Source: Acanthococcus lagerstroemiae
Lineage: Eukaryota > Arthropoda > Insecta > Hemiptera > Eriococcidae
DNA length: 64,000 nt
Direction: 5' to 3'
NCBI GenBank assembly: GCA_031841125.1
Contig: CM063114.1
Coordinates: 40,569,574 to 40,633,573, forward strand
The notes under the pieces are model-generated. The model was given only the letters and a program-made list of their open reading frames with translations. It ran no database searches and was not told the DNA's origin. Both the position numbers and the translations under genes were made by a program. Of the stretch, positions 1 to 11,434 are shown one piece after another. Every line of letters starts with the position of its first letter. Position 1 is the first letter of the stretch.

Positions 1-1165
1 CCTCTTATCGGCCCAAACAAGTTAGGGATAAGGGCTGGACAGGATTAAATGGAACAAATAATGTAGAACCCAGAAAAACCTTTAAAATTCGAGAAATCAT
101 TTTCTGAAAGAGAGTAGTTGGCGAAAAATATTGGAAAAGTGTGGTCATACGTGACAGTGCAGGGAATATGGTCCCGTTTCGTCGATATGGGAGTTATGAG
201 TACCGGTATATGTGCTATATAAAATTTCTGACAAAATAAAACCTTGCAGAGCTCTCCAGCTCCAAAATTCACCAAGATATGGCTGTTTAAAGTTGAGATT
301 TCAAAAACCTAATTTTTAGAAAAATGCAATTTAAAAAAAGGTTAGAAAAAATGAAAAATTACAAATTCAAAGTGGCATATCTGTGAGACAAATAAAGCTA
401 GAGACCTCCGCAAGGTTTCATATTGTCAGAAATTTTATACAGAATTTCGTGGAATCGTCGCCAAAAAGGGACCCTTTTAGTAACCCTAATACGAAATGAG
501 AGAGTTATTTCCAGAGATAACAAAACTGAATTGGATTAGTAAATCAAAGATGAGATGGGTTCACGTTTTCGTCTGTAATGAATAAATGAGGGTAATGAGA
601 GAAAACGAGATAACGCCATTCGAAAGAGGAGGGCCCTACAAAAGTTATCACGAATCCGATTTCGACAGTTTTTGACCTTGATTCACAAAAATTGCCATAT
701 CTTGAAAACTAAGATCGACCAAGTGGGACCTTATTCCCTGCATTGCCGCCTATTTTATTTCCAGAGGATAAATATTCTAGTCTAATTTTTCATTTTAGAC
801 AACTTTTTCTCAAAAGTTCTTCACAAATTAATGTCTTTCAAAACGTGGTGAACGAGTTTTTTAAATTTTACTGAAATTTTCATCGTTTGCTATATTGAAT
901 TCTTCCCACCCTGTATCCTAAGTCGATTGGGAGGGGTACAAGAGATTCCTAAATTATTGGACAGTAAAATAAAGGATACATTTTTCGATATTTAAGCCGG
1001 TGCCACTGTAATGCAAAAATGAAGCTGGAAAGTTGGAATTTAACATACATAATGCACACACTTTACGCAACAATCCGTTTAATTTTCAACAAAATTGGCA
1101 AACTTGTACATTTTTTTGAGTTTTTCATTCAGTTTTTTCATTTTTAGGTCATGTTTTCCCGAAAG
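1..1165. other. AT-rich intergenic or intronic DNA, no feature recognised
   Basis: I see only short chance open frames and homopolymer runs here. There is no splice-bounded coding segment and no clear terminal inverted repeat. Confidence 0.5.
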
Positions 1166-1760
1166 GCCGCTGTGTGGCCAAGTGGTAACGTATACCCACT
1201 TCGCAATCCCCGCGTCTCGGGTTCACGTCCCACCAACACCGGAAAGCTAGTGACATGGTGATATTCGAATACCCCACCAACATCCTAACGAATGCAATAC
1301 GCGAAAGGGTAGTTTTCGGGGCCGGGGGTGCGGTGTCTCAGGGGCCACTTTGACATGCGTGCATCGCCATACGTCCCACTACACCATCCTAGCGAACACA
1401 GTGACTACAGTATCAATCGGGGTGGAAACATAGCGCGTCCTGTAACTCCCACCAGCTTGCATGAACAAAGTATTACAATCATAATGCGTGTTCCCACCAG
1501 ATCAGAAAAATTGGTACTGTGCGTGTTCACATTATGGACAGCTCACTCAACGTCGTGAAATACATGGCTCGTAAGCGAACTGGGGCTGCACACTCTTCGA
1601 CACAGAGAAGGAAAACTTCAACGCAACAAAACAATGGGGAAAGTAATTACGAACTACCCCCATTAACCTGTTCGGGTAAGTCGGGGGTCAGAAACCACGA
1701 CTGACAATGTCCGGCATCGCGCTTCGGATATGGCGCCTGGAGAAGAAGAAGTTCCTCGAA
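1166..1760 (+). repeat. tRNA-related SINE-like repeat (composite)
   Basis: The left end reads TGGCCAAGTGGTAACG (A-box-like) followed about 40 bp later by GGGTTCACGTCC (B-box-like), the arrangement of an RNA polymerase III internal promoter in tRNA-derived SINEs. The middle part (from about 1,326, GGTGCGGTGTC) recurs in diverged form at about 32,358-32,430, so it is dispersed. The right part ends with a short AGAAGAAG run. A 7-base TTTTCCC stands near both edges and may be a weak target duplication. Whether the tRNA-like head and the longer body are one element is inferred. The open frames inside it are not genes. Confidence 0.5.
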
Positions 1761-2628
1761 ATTTTTCCCTAATTGATCCACTTTTATCCCTAGAATTTCC
1801 AAAATTTCTTGCATTTTAGATTCCTTTTTTCTAATAACTGCCACAAAGCCCGACTTTCTGTGTTGATCGGAGGAAGCACGTTGAAATTACAAAATTTTGC
1901 ATAGCTAAAAAATTATGTTTTTCAACATTTGAACCGTTGAAATTTTACAATGCATAATGTACTGACTGACCTCAGACAACTCATCCGAGTTTTATCAAAA
2001 TTGCTGATTTCTTTTTTTGAATACTTTTTATTTGAATGAATAATTTTGGCAGACAAAAAGCTGAACTTTGAATTCTGCGAAGCACTAATTAATATTATCC
2101 GATCGAGCTCAAACTTTTTTCAGATCGTTTCTCAATTATTTAGAGCAACTGCCGAGAGAGGGAACAATTTTCCGAGAAAATTTTCAGAAGGACCATTTTG
2201 CTGTCTGTAATGTATCAACGTGCCAGCACTGCCTTGAGAGATAAGACATTTGTGTTGGCTTGATGATTGAATTTCGTATTCAGTTTACAATAAATGATGA
2301 AATGGTCATCTTCTTCCCGTGAAATACGACAACTGGCGACGAGGATATGTAATTGTGAACTCGGTCATTTTTCAACATGGAAATTTTCTGAATGTTTTAG
2401 AGCCATTTGATGTGAAAATTCGTGAAAATCCTTAGCTGACAAGGAAGGCTTAAGGAAAAGTAGAATATGTTGTAAAAGTGAAGTGGAGTGTGTTGGTTAG
2501 TAATATAACACCACCAATTACAGCCATAACATCCACTACCTCTACAGCACCAATGTACGAGATCTCAACTTCAGGGCCAATCGGACAAATAGATTCACCA
2601 TGGAAAATGAAAATTTAGAGACTTAGAT

Positions 2629-2791
2629 CATAGGCGCAAATAGGTGGGGGCCTGGAGGGCTTGCCCCCCCCCAACTTCTAAATAGCCCCTAAACTCTGAA
2701 AAATTACCAAAGGAAATGATGCGGGGAGTTGGTGTTGCTTCATAATAAGGGGGCTTAAGCCCCCCAGTTCTGGGCCCTATTTGCGCTTCTG
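2629..2791. mobile_element. hAT-like MITE, CAGAAGCGCAAATAGG family, copy 1
   Basis: The ends are CATAGGCGCAAATAGG and, read from the other side, CAGAAGCGCAAATAGG, so the element has about 16-bp inverted termini. It is flanked by a perfect 8-bp duplication ACTTAGAT at 2,621-2,628 and 2,792-2,799. An 8-bp duplication and CA..TG ends are typical of hAT transposition. The 163-bp body has no coding capacity and carries C-runs and G-runs near its ends. Related copies lie at 7,655, 12,219 and 12,901. Confidence 0.85.
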
Positions 2792-2799
2792 ACTTAGAT

Positions 2800-5700
2800 A
2801 GAACGGCTGAAGCCGTACATGGGTGTCAACAGACTCAGAAAAAAGACGGTATCTTTGTTGTTAACCTTGATTGGAAGTAAAGCCTATAATGTTATAATAT
2901 TTTGAGAGCTTTATGTACTAAAAAAAAAAAAAAAAAGAAGAAAAATCAAAGATGTCTTATATGAGGAACTGGTTTCCAAATGTTGCAGCCATATCAAATC
3001 AAAACCGTCAGTACTGGCTGAAAAGTCAAAGTTTCGTGTCAAAATCCAGAAACAGAATAAATCCGCATCTATTGCTGCTCTTCAAAAGCTATTTCAGACC
3101 TGTGATTCGACACACTTCCTATTTACATATTCAGCACAGTGAGTCTCATCAAATTTTAAACGAGTCTTAACTGAGCCTTAAAATGTTTTCACTTCGGCTT
3201 GAAGAGATTCAAGAGTGCTCCAAGGCTCTATAGAGACGCCATGATTCGTCAGGATTGATTAACTCGTTGTTGGATCAGATTAATTCCAGTTGTTTTCTGT
3301 CTGAAAAACCGAGTTACTAATCACTGCCAGCGTGGATGATAAAACAAACCAAGTTTCCTTATATATTTCTGGGTTCTTTAATTATTCTGTTCAATTCAAT
3401 GTACCACGCGGTCCACATAAGTCTTTGGCAGACGAGTCAAATTTTGGGTTAGTGTCCCGAAACGGTATAATGAGTTGATGGTGCGAGCCATCGATCGCTA
3501 CCCACAATGTCACGATAATTCGAGAAAATGAAAACGATGCCGATGAACCGAAGTACAAATTCGGTCTGCGAGATGTAACTCGTCGAACTTGCTTCATGTT
3601 AGAACAAAAAAAGAATTGAAGGAAACTATATTTGGATCGGATAGAAAGCTAAAATGAACTGCGATGACAGAGACGATTCAACTGTGTAAAGACGAATTAC
3701 TAATTTGGTCAGGCATTTGGATGTTACTGGGCTGAGGAAGACGGGTATTCCAACTCCAAACTCGTAGGTCAGATGCTATTCTCACAGATAGGTAATGGAA
3801 GAGTCTGAACTACCGCGTTTTTTTCTTGGCTTTGCCCTTCCGAAACTTCCTACGACTGCTCTTTTTTTTATAAATGTATTTTTTCCACTTTCAACGCATG
3901 ATTTGTCCGACACCAGACAACCGACGGCTCGAAGGCCTTTGTCCGGTTTTTGTGAATCGACTTTCTCGCTGTCATGTCACACGGTTACTTCATTGACAAT
4001 TCGGATGTTTTCATCCACTCCCCACATGCAGCCGACTTGGCGCCCGATATTGGCCCGGGTTGGCCGCCCTTTCAAAAAAAATTCTAAATGGGGTATCGAA
4101 TATGGAATGAATCAAACGACTTTTTTTCCACTTTCGTCGGCTACTTTAAAAACACACGGCAGGGGGTTCGATTTATGATTTAGTTTTACGATACCGTGTT
4201 GGGACCTAGACTTCAACGCGGTTTAACATCGAAATTTCGGAGAAAACTGTTCTTTTTGTGCACAAAAAGTGAATAACCGTCTTGTTTAAGGGATTAGTTA
4301 CAAAACTATTATGTCCGAATTCCTTTTTCAAAATACAATACAGGGTTTCACAAACTAAATGTCGTGTTTTCAGCGGCTACATAATTCATCGCAGCTTCGA
4401 TTCTCCGGAGAATAACTTATAATACCTTCGAGTTGCTGACCTCTGGGATTTTAATTTCTCGCATTTTAATGCGCTGTGTGCAGCGAAAAAGTAATTGCTG
4501 CATAGAGGACACCTCCGCATGTATAAATTCAAAGTCGAGTATCAGCTCCTCTGGTTCAAAAATGCTTAGACAGGAAACCGTTTAACGTTAAATTTCCTAG
4601 AAAATGGGGGGGGGAGGGTTCTGAAGCGTTTTAATGTGGGAGATATCCTGGTTTCCACAGGGGTTCACAAATTGGTGATGTACTTGTATGTGCCTGTATC
4701 TGCATAATAATTTTCCCGTGTTATCGGACTGGACGTGAGAATGAAATTTTTTTGGCTTTGTTGCGAGCGCGCCGTCAAACCGTCTTTCATCGGCTGTGAC
4801 GCAAGCGCGATGGAGTTTGCCTTCGTAATTTTGAAATGCCCAAAACATGCAAGAAAATAATTTTCTTCAAGGCGAGTACAAACGGGTATCACAGCAGAAC
4901 GGAACCGCCGAACAAGGTGCCGAAATGTGAGGCTGTCGACGTTCAGCTAGTTACATTGTATAAAATTAATTTTTCCCCGAGTACATTTAATAGTTCAGAT
5001 CAAGAGAAAAACAGATGTAGTAAATTTTCATTTTCGATTTCAATTTCTTATTTACTCAAACTATTCAACATTCATTCAGGTAATTCATTTTCTCGTTTAA
5101 GAAATATCAATTTTATCCAAGGAGCTACCGATGAAAAAGGATAGAGTAAGGGAGCCAACCCAAACAGATTCAAATGTTGACAAATCTCGTAAAATTGACT
5201 CTCAATTAGCAAAATTTCTAGAACATTGACTTTTTTCTGTATTTAACTTGTTGACTCCAACATATCAGTCAGTAAAATCGGATGGGTAGCTTTTTTCTTG
5301 TTGATTTCAAAAATATTCGTTCATCATTTGGAAAAATCGGATTTTCAGTTGCTAAAATTAGCCCCCTCCCCCCTCAAGACGCCCTGATTCTATCACTTCA
5401 AAATTCTGGAATCGACGAGCAAAATTTACTCTGTCAATTGGTGAACATTTTATGAATATAAAAGGAAAACGTAAAACGTCACGCGTAAAAGTAACGTTTT
5501 TCCGGTTTGTGTGCCAAAGTAAAGACATGAAAATGTCAAATTTAAATTGAATCGCATTACGGGCTGGCTGGCAACGGTACTGACTGACTGAATTGCGAGT
5601 ACCACACTCCTTGTATCAGCCTGTATTCCATTGCGAGCATCACGTTCCTTGTACCAGCCTGCGAGCACTACGCTCTGCTAGTACATCATCTTGCGGACGA

Positions 5701-5920
5701 TTTTGAAACCACAGGAGAGCATTTTCATGTCTGCTTCGCGGACTGTGCTCATAAACTTAGCAACACTGATTTTGGTTTGAAAGATAGATGAATCGTGTGT
5801 TTATCGTTCTTCATAAATATGTGACGTATCACAAGAAAAGGGCCCCAATGTTCATCCAGCAGTTTCAGACACACAGGCCTTTTCTTGTGTCACATTACAA
5901 TTTATTCACAAGTGGGAGGC
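2800..5920. other. Unassigned DNA with chance ORFs
   Basis: The longest open frame here (3,795-4,178, + strand, 127 residues) shows no recognisable domain and no supporting splice signals. A short degenerate tandem of about 45-bp units (GCGAGYAYCACRYTCCTTGTA type) lies around 5,596-5,690. A poly(A) run is at about 2,920. I see nothing else that can be supported. Confidence 0.4.
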
Positions 5921-5952
5921 TCGCGATCCAGTTTACATTGAATATCGATGGC

Positions 5953-6396
5953 TAAATGCCTGAACGGCTGTTTGAGAACTGATAACTTGGTAAGTCCACA
6001 GAAATAGAATTTTTTGACTTCCAAAAGTTCGAAAATTTGATCGATGTACAAATGTTGAATCTTTTTTCACGCGTATACGTATTCAGTTTTTCTTTTTTTT
6101 TCAGTGGTTGTCGGCAAGTTGAATCACCAGTTTTGATTATGAATTTTGAGACCAAATTCAATGTTCTTATTGTGACACTGTAAATTTGCTATTTTTCTTC
6201 CAGAATGTTTGGTTGTTTATACATTTTAATCATAACGGATAGGTGGCTGGAAAAATTGACGGTAAAATTCAAAAAATGCGACGATACAGATTCGACTCCA
6301 ACTTCTTCGAATTCGAGCCTGAACAACAAACCTCCAGTTTCATCGAATGATTCGAATGTACAGCCCAGCTGTTCTACCCATGACTCACTGGCATAG
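5953..6396 (+). pseudogene. Possible spliced coding fragment with Ser/Thr/Asn-rich tail, interrupted by a MITE
   Basis: An ATG-led segment beginning around 5,949 runs open to a GTAAGT donor at 5,990. A strong acceptor (long T tract then CAG) stands at about 6,104 and another (TTTTTCTTCCAG) at about 6,203. The last segment encodes a basic stretch followed by a low-complexity region rich in Ser, Thr, Asn and Pro with two Cys, and its frame runs straight into the MITE at 6,386, where it stops two codons later. Low-complexity linkers like this occur near zinc-finger domains of transposase-derived proteins, but no finger is visible, so the identity is unknown. Frames of the three segments do not all join simply, which argues for a broken gene or for chance. 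Confidence 0.2.
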
Positions 6397-6653
6397 CCAG
6401 GATTTTCCTAAGAGGGCGGGGGGGGGGTGTAAGATTTTCAAGGAAGAAAAAGTCGAAAATTGAGGGTTTTTTAAAAATTGCTGATATTAGAGGGCTATTT
6501 TATACAAATGAAGGTAAAATTACTACTGGAGTGAAAATTTTTCGAAAAAACGTCTTTTAAAAATTGCTCATTTTTGCATTTATTTTACATTCAATTTCAG
6601 ATGCCTTGAGGAGGCATTAGCTCCCTTCACTCCCGGCTTTAGCTACACCACTG
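6386..6653. mobile_element. hAT-like MITE, CAGTGGCGTAGCC family, copy 1
   Basis: The left end CACTGGCATAGCCAGGATTT and right end (reverse-complemented CAGTGGTGTAGCTAAAG) form inverted termini. The body is collinear with the element at 19,379-19,632, sharing segments such as AAGTCGAAAATTGAGG, AAATTGC.GATATTAGAGG and TTGCTCATTTTTGCAT. No clear target duplication remains. It is non-coding and carries a long G-run near the left end. Confidence 0.75.
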
Positions 6654-7219
6654 CTTCATAGGAATCTTTACATTATATACGATATGTATCTTCAAGCCCC
6701 TCCCCCTCTGGTAAACAGTCTCAGCATCCCCTACCGCTGATGGCTGGCTACGAGCCTGGCCTCCTTATCAAGCTTTCTCCTTGTTTTCTAATTTCTGCTA
6801 GGCTAGTGATGTCCCACTTAATCTTTTCGACGGCTTCCATATAAACAATGTTCACTATTCAGACCTCTGCAATTAGGATTAAAAAGTTCTATTTTATTTT
6901 CATTTCTTTTATTAATTTTTTCCTTAATAAAACCGTTTTTAGATTAGACTTTTCATCAGAAATTTGATTACGTTTTGGCCGAGAATCATTGATTTTTTTT
7001 AGAGTTTCGAATCCCCCCCCCCCACTGGTTACGCCCTCGAAAATATCCCAAGATCATGATCTTTTTCATGATCAAAGATCTTTTTCTCTTCGGAATGATC
7101 CTTCTATTTCAAAATATTGATCAATTTTTAAATGATCTGCAGATCGCGACTTTGTCCACACCAGATGGTAGACGTGCAACCCTAAAAGTCAATAAAATTC
7201 AGCGACTTTTCCCTAGAAG

Positions 7220-7637
7220 CAGGCCCGTATTTAGGCATGGGCTAAAGGGAAATTTTTAGAGGCTGCCCGGGGCGGCAAACGAAAGACAATTTTTTCTAAA
7301 GTGTATACCTAGTTCCCTTGAAAAGAGTAAAACGATAAATGAAGCAGACGTTGCAATGTTACGTTTAACTAAAAAAAAAATATCAAAAAATGGACGAATA
7401 CGAATAGCTAAATGACTGTATTTCCTCTCATAGATAATCAGGTATTTCTTTTTAATAAATGATTACCAGGAATTAGGGATTTTTCATTTCCAAAACACGT
7501 TAATCACCGCCTACATTTTTGTATACTTTGAAACCTCTTAAGTCCCACCCGCTTGAAAAAAAATAGAACAATTTACGGAGAAAAGGCGCACAGAATTTCA
7601 TGGCCCAAATGCGGAAAAAAAGCTAAGGACGGCTCTG
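7220..7637. mobile_element. hAT-like non-autonomous element with CCTAGAAG duplication
   Basis: Terminal sequences CAGGCCCGTATTTAGG and, from the right, CAGAGCCGTCCTTAGC are inverted repeats with a few changes. A perfect 8-bp duplication CCTAGAAG stands at 7,212-7,219 and 7,638-7,645. The 418-bp body has no transposase frame. The next element begins nine bases further on, so the two insertions sit side by side. Confidence 0.85.
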
Positions 7638-7654
7638 CCTAGAAGTATCTTGGA

Positions 7655-7790
7655 CAGAAGCGCAAACAGAGGCTTAAAACTGGGGGAGGGGGCTTAAGCC
7701 CTCTTATTATGAAGCAACAGCACCCCCGCATCATTTTCTTTGGTAATTTTTCAGTGTTTGGGGGGCTATTTAAAAGTATTTGCGCCTATC
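7655..7790. mobile_element. hAT-like MITE, CAGAAGCGCAAATAGG family, copy 2 (inverted)
   Basis: This copy runs in the opposite orientation to the one at 2,629. It starts CAGAAGCGCAAACAGAGG and ends ...TATTTGCGCCTATC. The perfect 8-bp duplication ATCTTGGA is at 7,647-7,654 and 7,791-7,798. It is 136 bp and non-coding. Confidence 0.85.
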
Positions 7791-8659
7791 ATCTTGGAGT
7801 TCTGATAAATGCTTGCCAGGACCTTAAGTATTGAAGAACTTTAACAAGCGTGGATTTATGATACACATTTCAGCTCCCTCGAGGTGTCGCGATTTTATTC
7901 AGTCTTGGGGCTCATCTTCAACCAGTTCATCAGTTTTTCAGATGAGTTTCTTCGTTCCTCAAATGCCATTCGTACTAACATTTTTCAGTACATTTCCCGG
8001 TAGAACGTGATATTTTATCAACTCGCGGCATTCTTTGAACTTGCCGCAAATTTTCCGGTTGGAAAATTTCTAGGGTCAGTGGAACGCCCTCCCTCACTCG
8101 GAGGATGACCTACAGTCACGGTGTAGCCCAACGAGTAACATGCACACCGAAACCACTCTGTAAATCAAGTGTACAAATACTTTTCGCGATTAGGTGCAAT
8201 CGACGAAGTCGTCGAAACGCAATAAACAACCCGGTTATCACTTCTCGGGTTTGCGCATTTTGAAAAAATAAAAAAGAAGGTATTTTAACCTACGTTACAA
8301 AAATGGGATGTTATAATCTAATCGCGGCCGAGCGATAAACGTTAATCGTTCGCGGTGAGCCGGTATGCGGCCGAGGAAGTCCGTCAGTCAGTAAGCTTGC
8401 CGCTATATAATTACGAACAGTGTACACGAGCTTTGAGCTTGTGAAATCATTATACTTTTCGACAAACTTTCAAGTCGCAATTTCTGCTTTTTCGAATACT
8501 TCAACGAGGTGGCACCGCGACCACCCCGGCCAATACTGCCCGCCGCCTCAACCCGGTCTCGACGCGATCGCGGACTTAATCATTTGGAAACACTGACGGA
8601 ACACATCGCAAGCACTGCACCGCACCGAAACTCCCGTCGCCGCCGCCGTTTGTGTTAAC

Positions 8660-8740
8660 GGACTTGCAGCGTTTTATATTTTACAACCCGACTCGGCGCT
8701 CAGTTTTGCGTTTTGTTCGAAACTTGTAGGTTGTGGTCGA
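8660..8740 (+). promoter_or_regulatory. Candidate core promoter (TATA-like, Inr, DPE)
   Basis: In a CpG-rich block (about 8,310-8,990), the sequence TCAGTT at 8,700-8,705 matches the arthropod initiator, with the A at 8,702 as +1. A TATATT-like box begins at 8,675 (about -27), and GGTTG at 8,729-8,733 sits at exactly +28, matching the DPE consensus RGWYV. The coincidence of three elements at canonical spacing is direct sequence evidence; function is inferred. A second TATATAA lies at about 8,404 without matching partners. Confidence 0.5.
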
Positions 8741-8984
8741 AGTCGAACTCGCCCAACACGACACGCAATCGAATCGATTACGGGCACCGTACCGCCGAGT
8801 ACCGCCGACTTTTAAAAAAGTGTTTTTTTTTTCGGTTTCCGGATCCCCGTCCACACACGGAAGGGCAACCTCGGCCACGAAATCCTCACCAACGAGAAAA
8901 TTTCAGAAAACTGAACCCGGTACATGACACACCGAGCTTATGGCCAGCGACGCTCCAGAAACCGCCTCTCTCCATACATCGGCT
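8702..8984 (+). CDS. Candidate first exon: 5' UTR plus 15 coding codons
   Basis: Downstream of the candidate initiator, about 240 bases of CpG-rich leader reach an ATG at 8,940. The frame then encodes MASDAPETASLHTSA and meets a consensus splice donor GCT|GTAAGT at 8,985, leaving phase 0. The +4 base is G, but the -3 base is C, so the start context is only fair. An upstream ATG at 8,924 opens an overlapping frame that runs past the donor and would act as an upstream ORF. No following exon of this gene was identified; the nearest downstream + strand candidate exons do not continue in phase 0. The product is not recognised. Confidence 0.4.
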
Positions 8985-9118
8985 GTAAGTTTATTATATT
9001 TTCCACTACCATGTACGAGAAGAATAAAAAAATAAAAAAACTTGCCCAATGCAACTGAGTATTGGAATATACGTGACGAATTGAATGAAGAATTGAAATC
9101 AAATTGAGATGGATGGCA

Positions 9119-9445
9119 GTGATGAAAAATTGTGTTACTATTTATTCTTGTAATGATATAAAATCCTCAATTTGGAGAAAACTATGGTTAAATTATAGAT
9201 TAGGGTACTGAGTATTTTTGATTCGAAAAGTTGTTGCTATTTATTCTTGTAATAACAGAATCCTCAATTTGGAGAAAACGATAACTCAAAATTGTCAAGT
9301 ATTGGAACTAAGTATTTTTGATTCGAAAAGTTGTGTTACTATTTATTCTTGTAATAATACAGAATTCTCAAATTTGGAGAAAACGATAACTCAAAATTCT
9401 AAGTATCGGAACGAGGTATTTCTAATTCTACCATGCAAACATAAA
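9119..9445 (+). repeat. Tandem array, three units of about 100 bp
   Basis: The landmark CTATTTATTCTTGTAAT recurs at 9,138, 9,237 and 9,339 (spacing 99 and 102). Each unit also carries TCAATTTGGAGAAAAC and AGTATTTTTGATTCGAAAAG. The open frame across it is a by-product of a unit length divisible by three and is not a gene. It lies in what would be the first intron after the exon at 8.94 kb. Confidence 0.85.
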
Positions 9446-9581
9446 AGAGAAACTGTGGACTGTAATATCGATTATCAAATTGAAAAATATTACAATTTCG
9501 AAAAATAAATAATAAACCCTTGTTTATTGAGATACTGTGGAAATGAATGTAGGAGCGCTAATGTGCACCTCCTAATAAAAG

Positions 9582-9842
9582 GTTGAGTGATCATGGAGAA
9601 TAACATTGCCGTAAATGGGAAATAGGGGTTTTTCAAAAAATCATTATAAAATAAAGAAATGCCGGACACGCTTCAAAGCTTCAAATTTGAACTGCAGGGA
9701 GCTACATATGCGAAATTTCGATTAAAAATTTAATATGTCAGGTAACAAAATTAATAGAAGTGCGGTGAAGTAAGAAATGAAATAAGTTGCCGGTGCGACC
9801 CGCGCGACCGTATATATTTTTTTTCCATGATCACTCAGTGAG
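9582..9842. mobile_element. Possible MITE bounded by GAGTGATCATGGA inverted ends
   Basis: The left edge TTGAGTGATCATGGAGAA is mirrored on the right by TTCCATGATCACTCAGTG. The same GATCATGGAGA motif appears in the old repeat at 10,877-10,917 and 47,260-47,330. No clear target duplication was found, so the boundaries are approximate. A nearby short hairpin GGCCGCTA...TAGCGGCC lies at about 9,902-9,930. Confidence 0.4.
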
Positions 9843-10059
9843 GGTTCACGAAGCATCCGCTAGATGTCAGCCACTTTGACTCCGAGTCCCAGTTCGCGTT
9901 TGGCCGCTAAAGAGTCGCTCTCTAGCGGCCTAATGAAATGCGGCGCACTGATAGGTGTATTTGGACGAAAAGATGATCAGTGACAAAAATGTTCTGCTAA
10001 AATACTGAAGTTGGGCTCATCTGAAAGGAAATGATAGGGGCTAACACTTTGATTCTCCT

Positions 10060-10232
10060 CAGTTTTCTATAAAAAACAATATTGAAGATGCTAGAGCTCA
10101 TTTTACTTGTACATGTTTTTGTGGTATAAATTGGGATCTAAACCTGCACTAGAGTGCGCAGCAAAATCACCTGTGCGGCTGTTCGCGGGGGAAAATAAAA
10201 AGGTGATCAAGTGATCATGTTTACTTTCAAAT
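10060..10232 (+). repeat. Old dispersed repeat, segment 1
   Basis: This segment, with AAACCTGCACTAGAGTGCGC and AAAATCACCTGTGCGG, matches the reverse complement of about 47,310-47,440. Together with segments at 10,877-10,917 and 11,435-11,485 it reconstructs the order seen uninterrupted at 47.2-47.45 kb. Confidence 0.75.
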
Positions 10233-10406
10233 AGAAACACTGCTACCGTCAGGAGGGGAACAAACGAGTAGAAATTACTCTACCAGTGGAACGGATTGTG
10301 ATTCAATTTTTTATCATGCAGTTAAAAATTTAGGACAAATTTTCTTTGGAGTGAATTTCTAATCGACTTAATGATAGTTGAAGTTTGTTACACGCTTACG
10401 GATAAA

Positions 10407-10876
10407 CAGGGTTGGAAATTTATTATTTTTTTTTAAAGAACAAAACGACCGTTTTTTTTTGTTTTGTTTTAAAACTTTTTTTTAAAAAACATGTTGTTAT
10501 CAATGTTTTTTTTGTTGTTTTAAAACGTGTTTTTTTGTTTTTTCCCCCATTTCCGACCTTTGCCTTACCTTTTTGTTCCGTTATTCGACCTTCAACTCTG
10601 ACGTCACACAGTGAGTTACTGTTGAATACTCGTTGTTGGGCCATTAAATGTATTGATAATTATCACTAATATCAAATCATTCTGTAAATTTTTGCGTGAA
10701 ATTTTGAAATTTACGTCGTACTTAACAAATTATTTTGGTCCCTGTAGGATCTGGGTGAGAAAATCTCAAAGAAAATGAAAAAAACAAAAAAAAACATGGT
10801 TAAAAAAAACACGTTTTAAATAAATAAAAAAAAAGTTTTAGAACACATATTTGTTTTAAAACATATGCCAACCCTG
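10407..10876. mobile_element. hAT-like element with CAGGGTTGG ends and CGGATAAA duplication
   Basis: The termini CAGGGTTGG and CCAACCCTG are perfect 9-bp inverted repeats. The 8-bp duplication CGGATAAA is perfect at 10,399-10,406 and 10,877-10,884. The interior is rich in T-runs on the left and A-runs on the right, with repeated TTTTAAAAC motifs, and has no transposase. The flank to its right continues the old repeat (AATCTCCATGATCACTC). Confidence 0.9.
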
Positions 10877-10917
10877 CGGATAAATCTCCATGATCACTCA
10901 TTCATACTACTGATAAG

Positions 10918-11434
10918 CAGTGCTGCCAACCAAGTCTGTTGAAAAATCCCAGGATTCTATGTAAGAAATCTTGAGATTTCCTTAAAAGTCTTGAGACAAA
11001 CATTTTCGCCTATTCTATGTTTCTCAACAATTAAATGTTTACCGACTCATCACATTTGTTGTTTTGTCCCCTCTACCCTCAGTTCTGTCGAGAATCCTCA
11101 ACATTTTCCTTTTTCTTACGCCTCTTTCTTAGAACATTTCGGTGCCACTAAGGGCTCTTTTCTTGTGACAGGTCACAGATGTGTATTTTACATTTCTATT
11201 GCTGTGTAAAATCCGCGTGCTTATTACTCACATAAGGCGATACATTTTCCATTTCCCAAATTTTGGAAGTGAAAAACTTGAAGAAGCAATGCATATTTAC
11301 TCAGTTTTATGTAAATGCTTGAGAACTCTTGAGATTTTCTTGAAAGTCTGAGATTATGTCTCAAGATCTTGAAACCTTAAGAAAAACCTCAGAATCTTGA
11401 AATCTCAAGATTTATCTTGCGGTCAGCAGCAGTG
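10918..11434. mobile_element. hAT-like element with CAGTGCTGCC ends and CTGATAAG duplication
   Basis: The left end is CAGTGCTGCCAACC and the right end, reverse-complemented, is CACTGCTGCTGACC. The 8-bp duplication CTGATAAG is perfect at 10,910-10,917 and 11,435-11,442. The unoccupied target survives in the related repeat at about 47,250-47,265 (CACTGATAAGACG on the other strand), which proves the boundaries. Internal CTTGAGA-type motifs resemble the dispersed AGTCTTGAA arrays. The overlapping open frames are not genes. Confidence 0.9.

Noticed and set aside
3795..4178. 127-codon open frame on the plus strand
   Set aside because: No domain, no splice support, and a length compatible with chance in this amount of DNA.
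9218..9508. 96-codon frame with repeated LEKTITQN
   Set aside because: Generated by a tandem repeat whose unit length is near a multiple of three.
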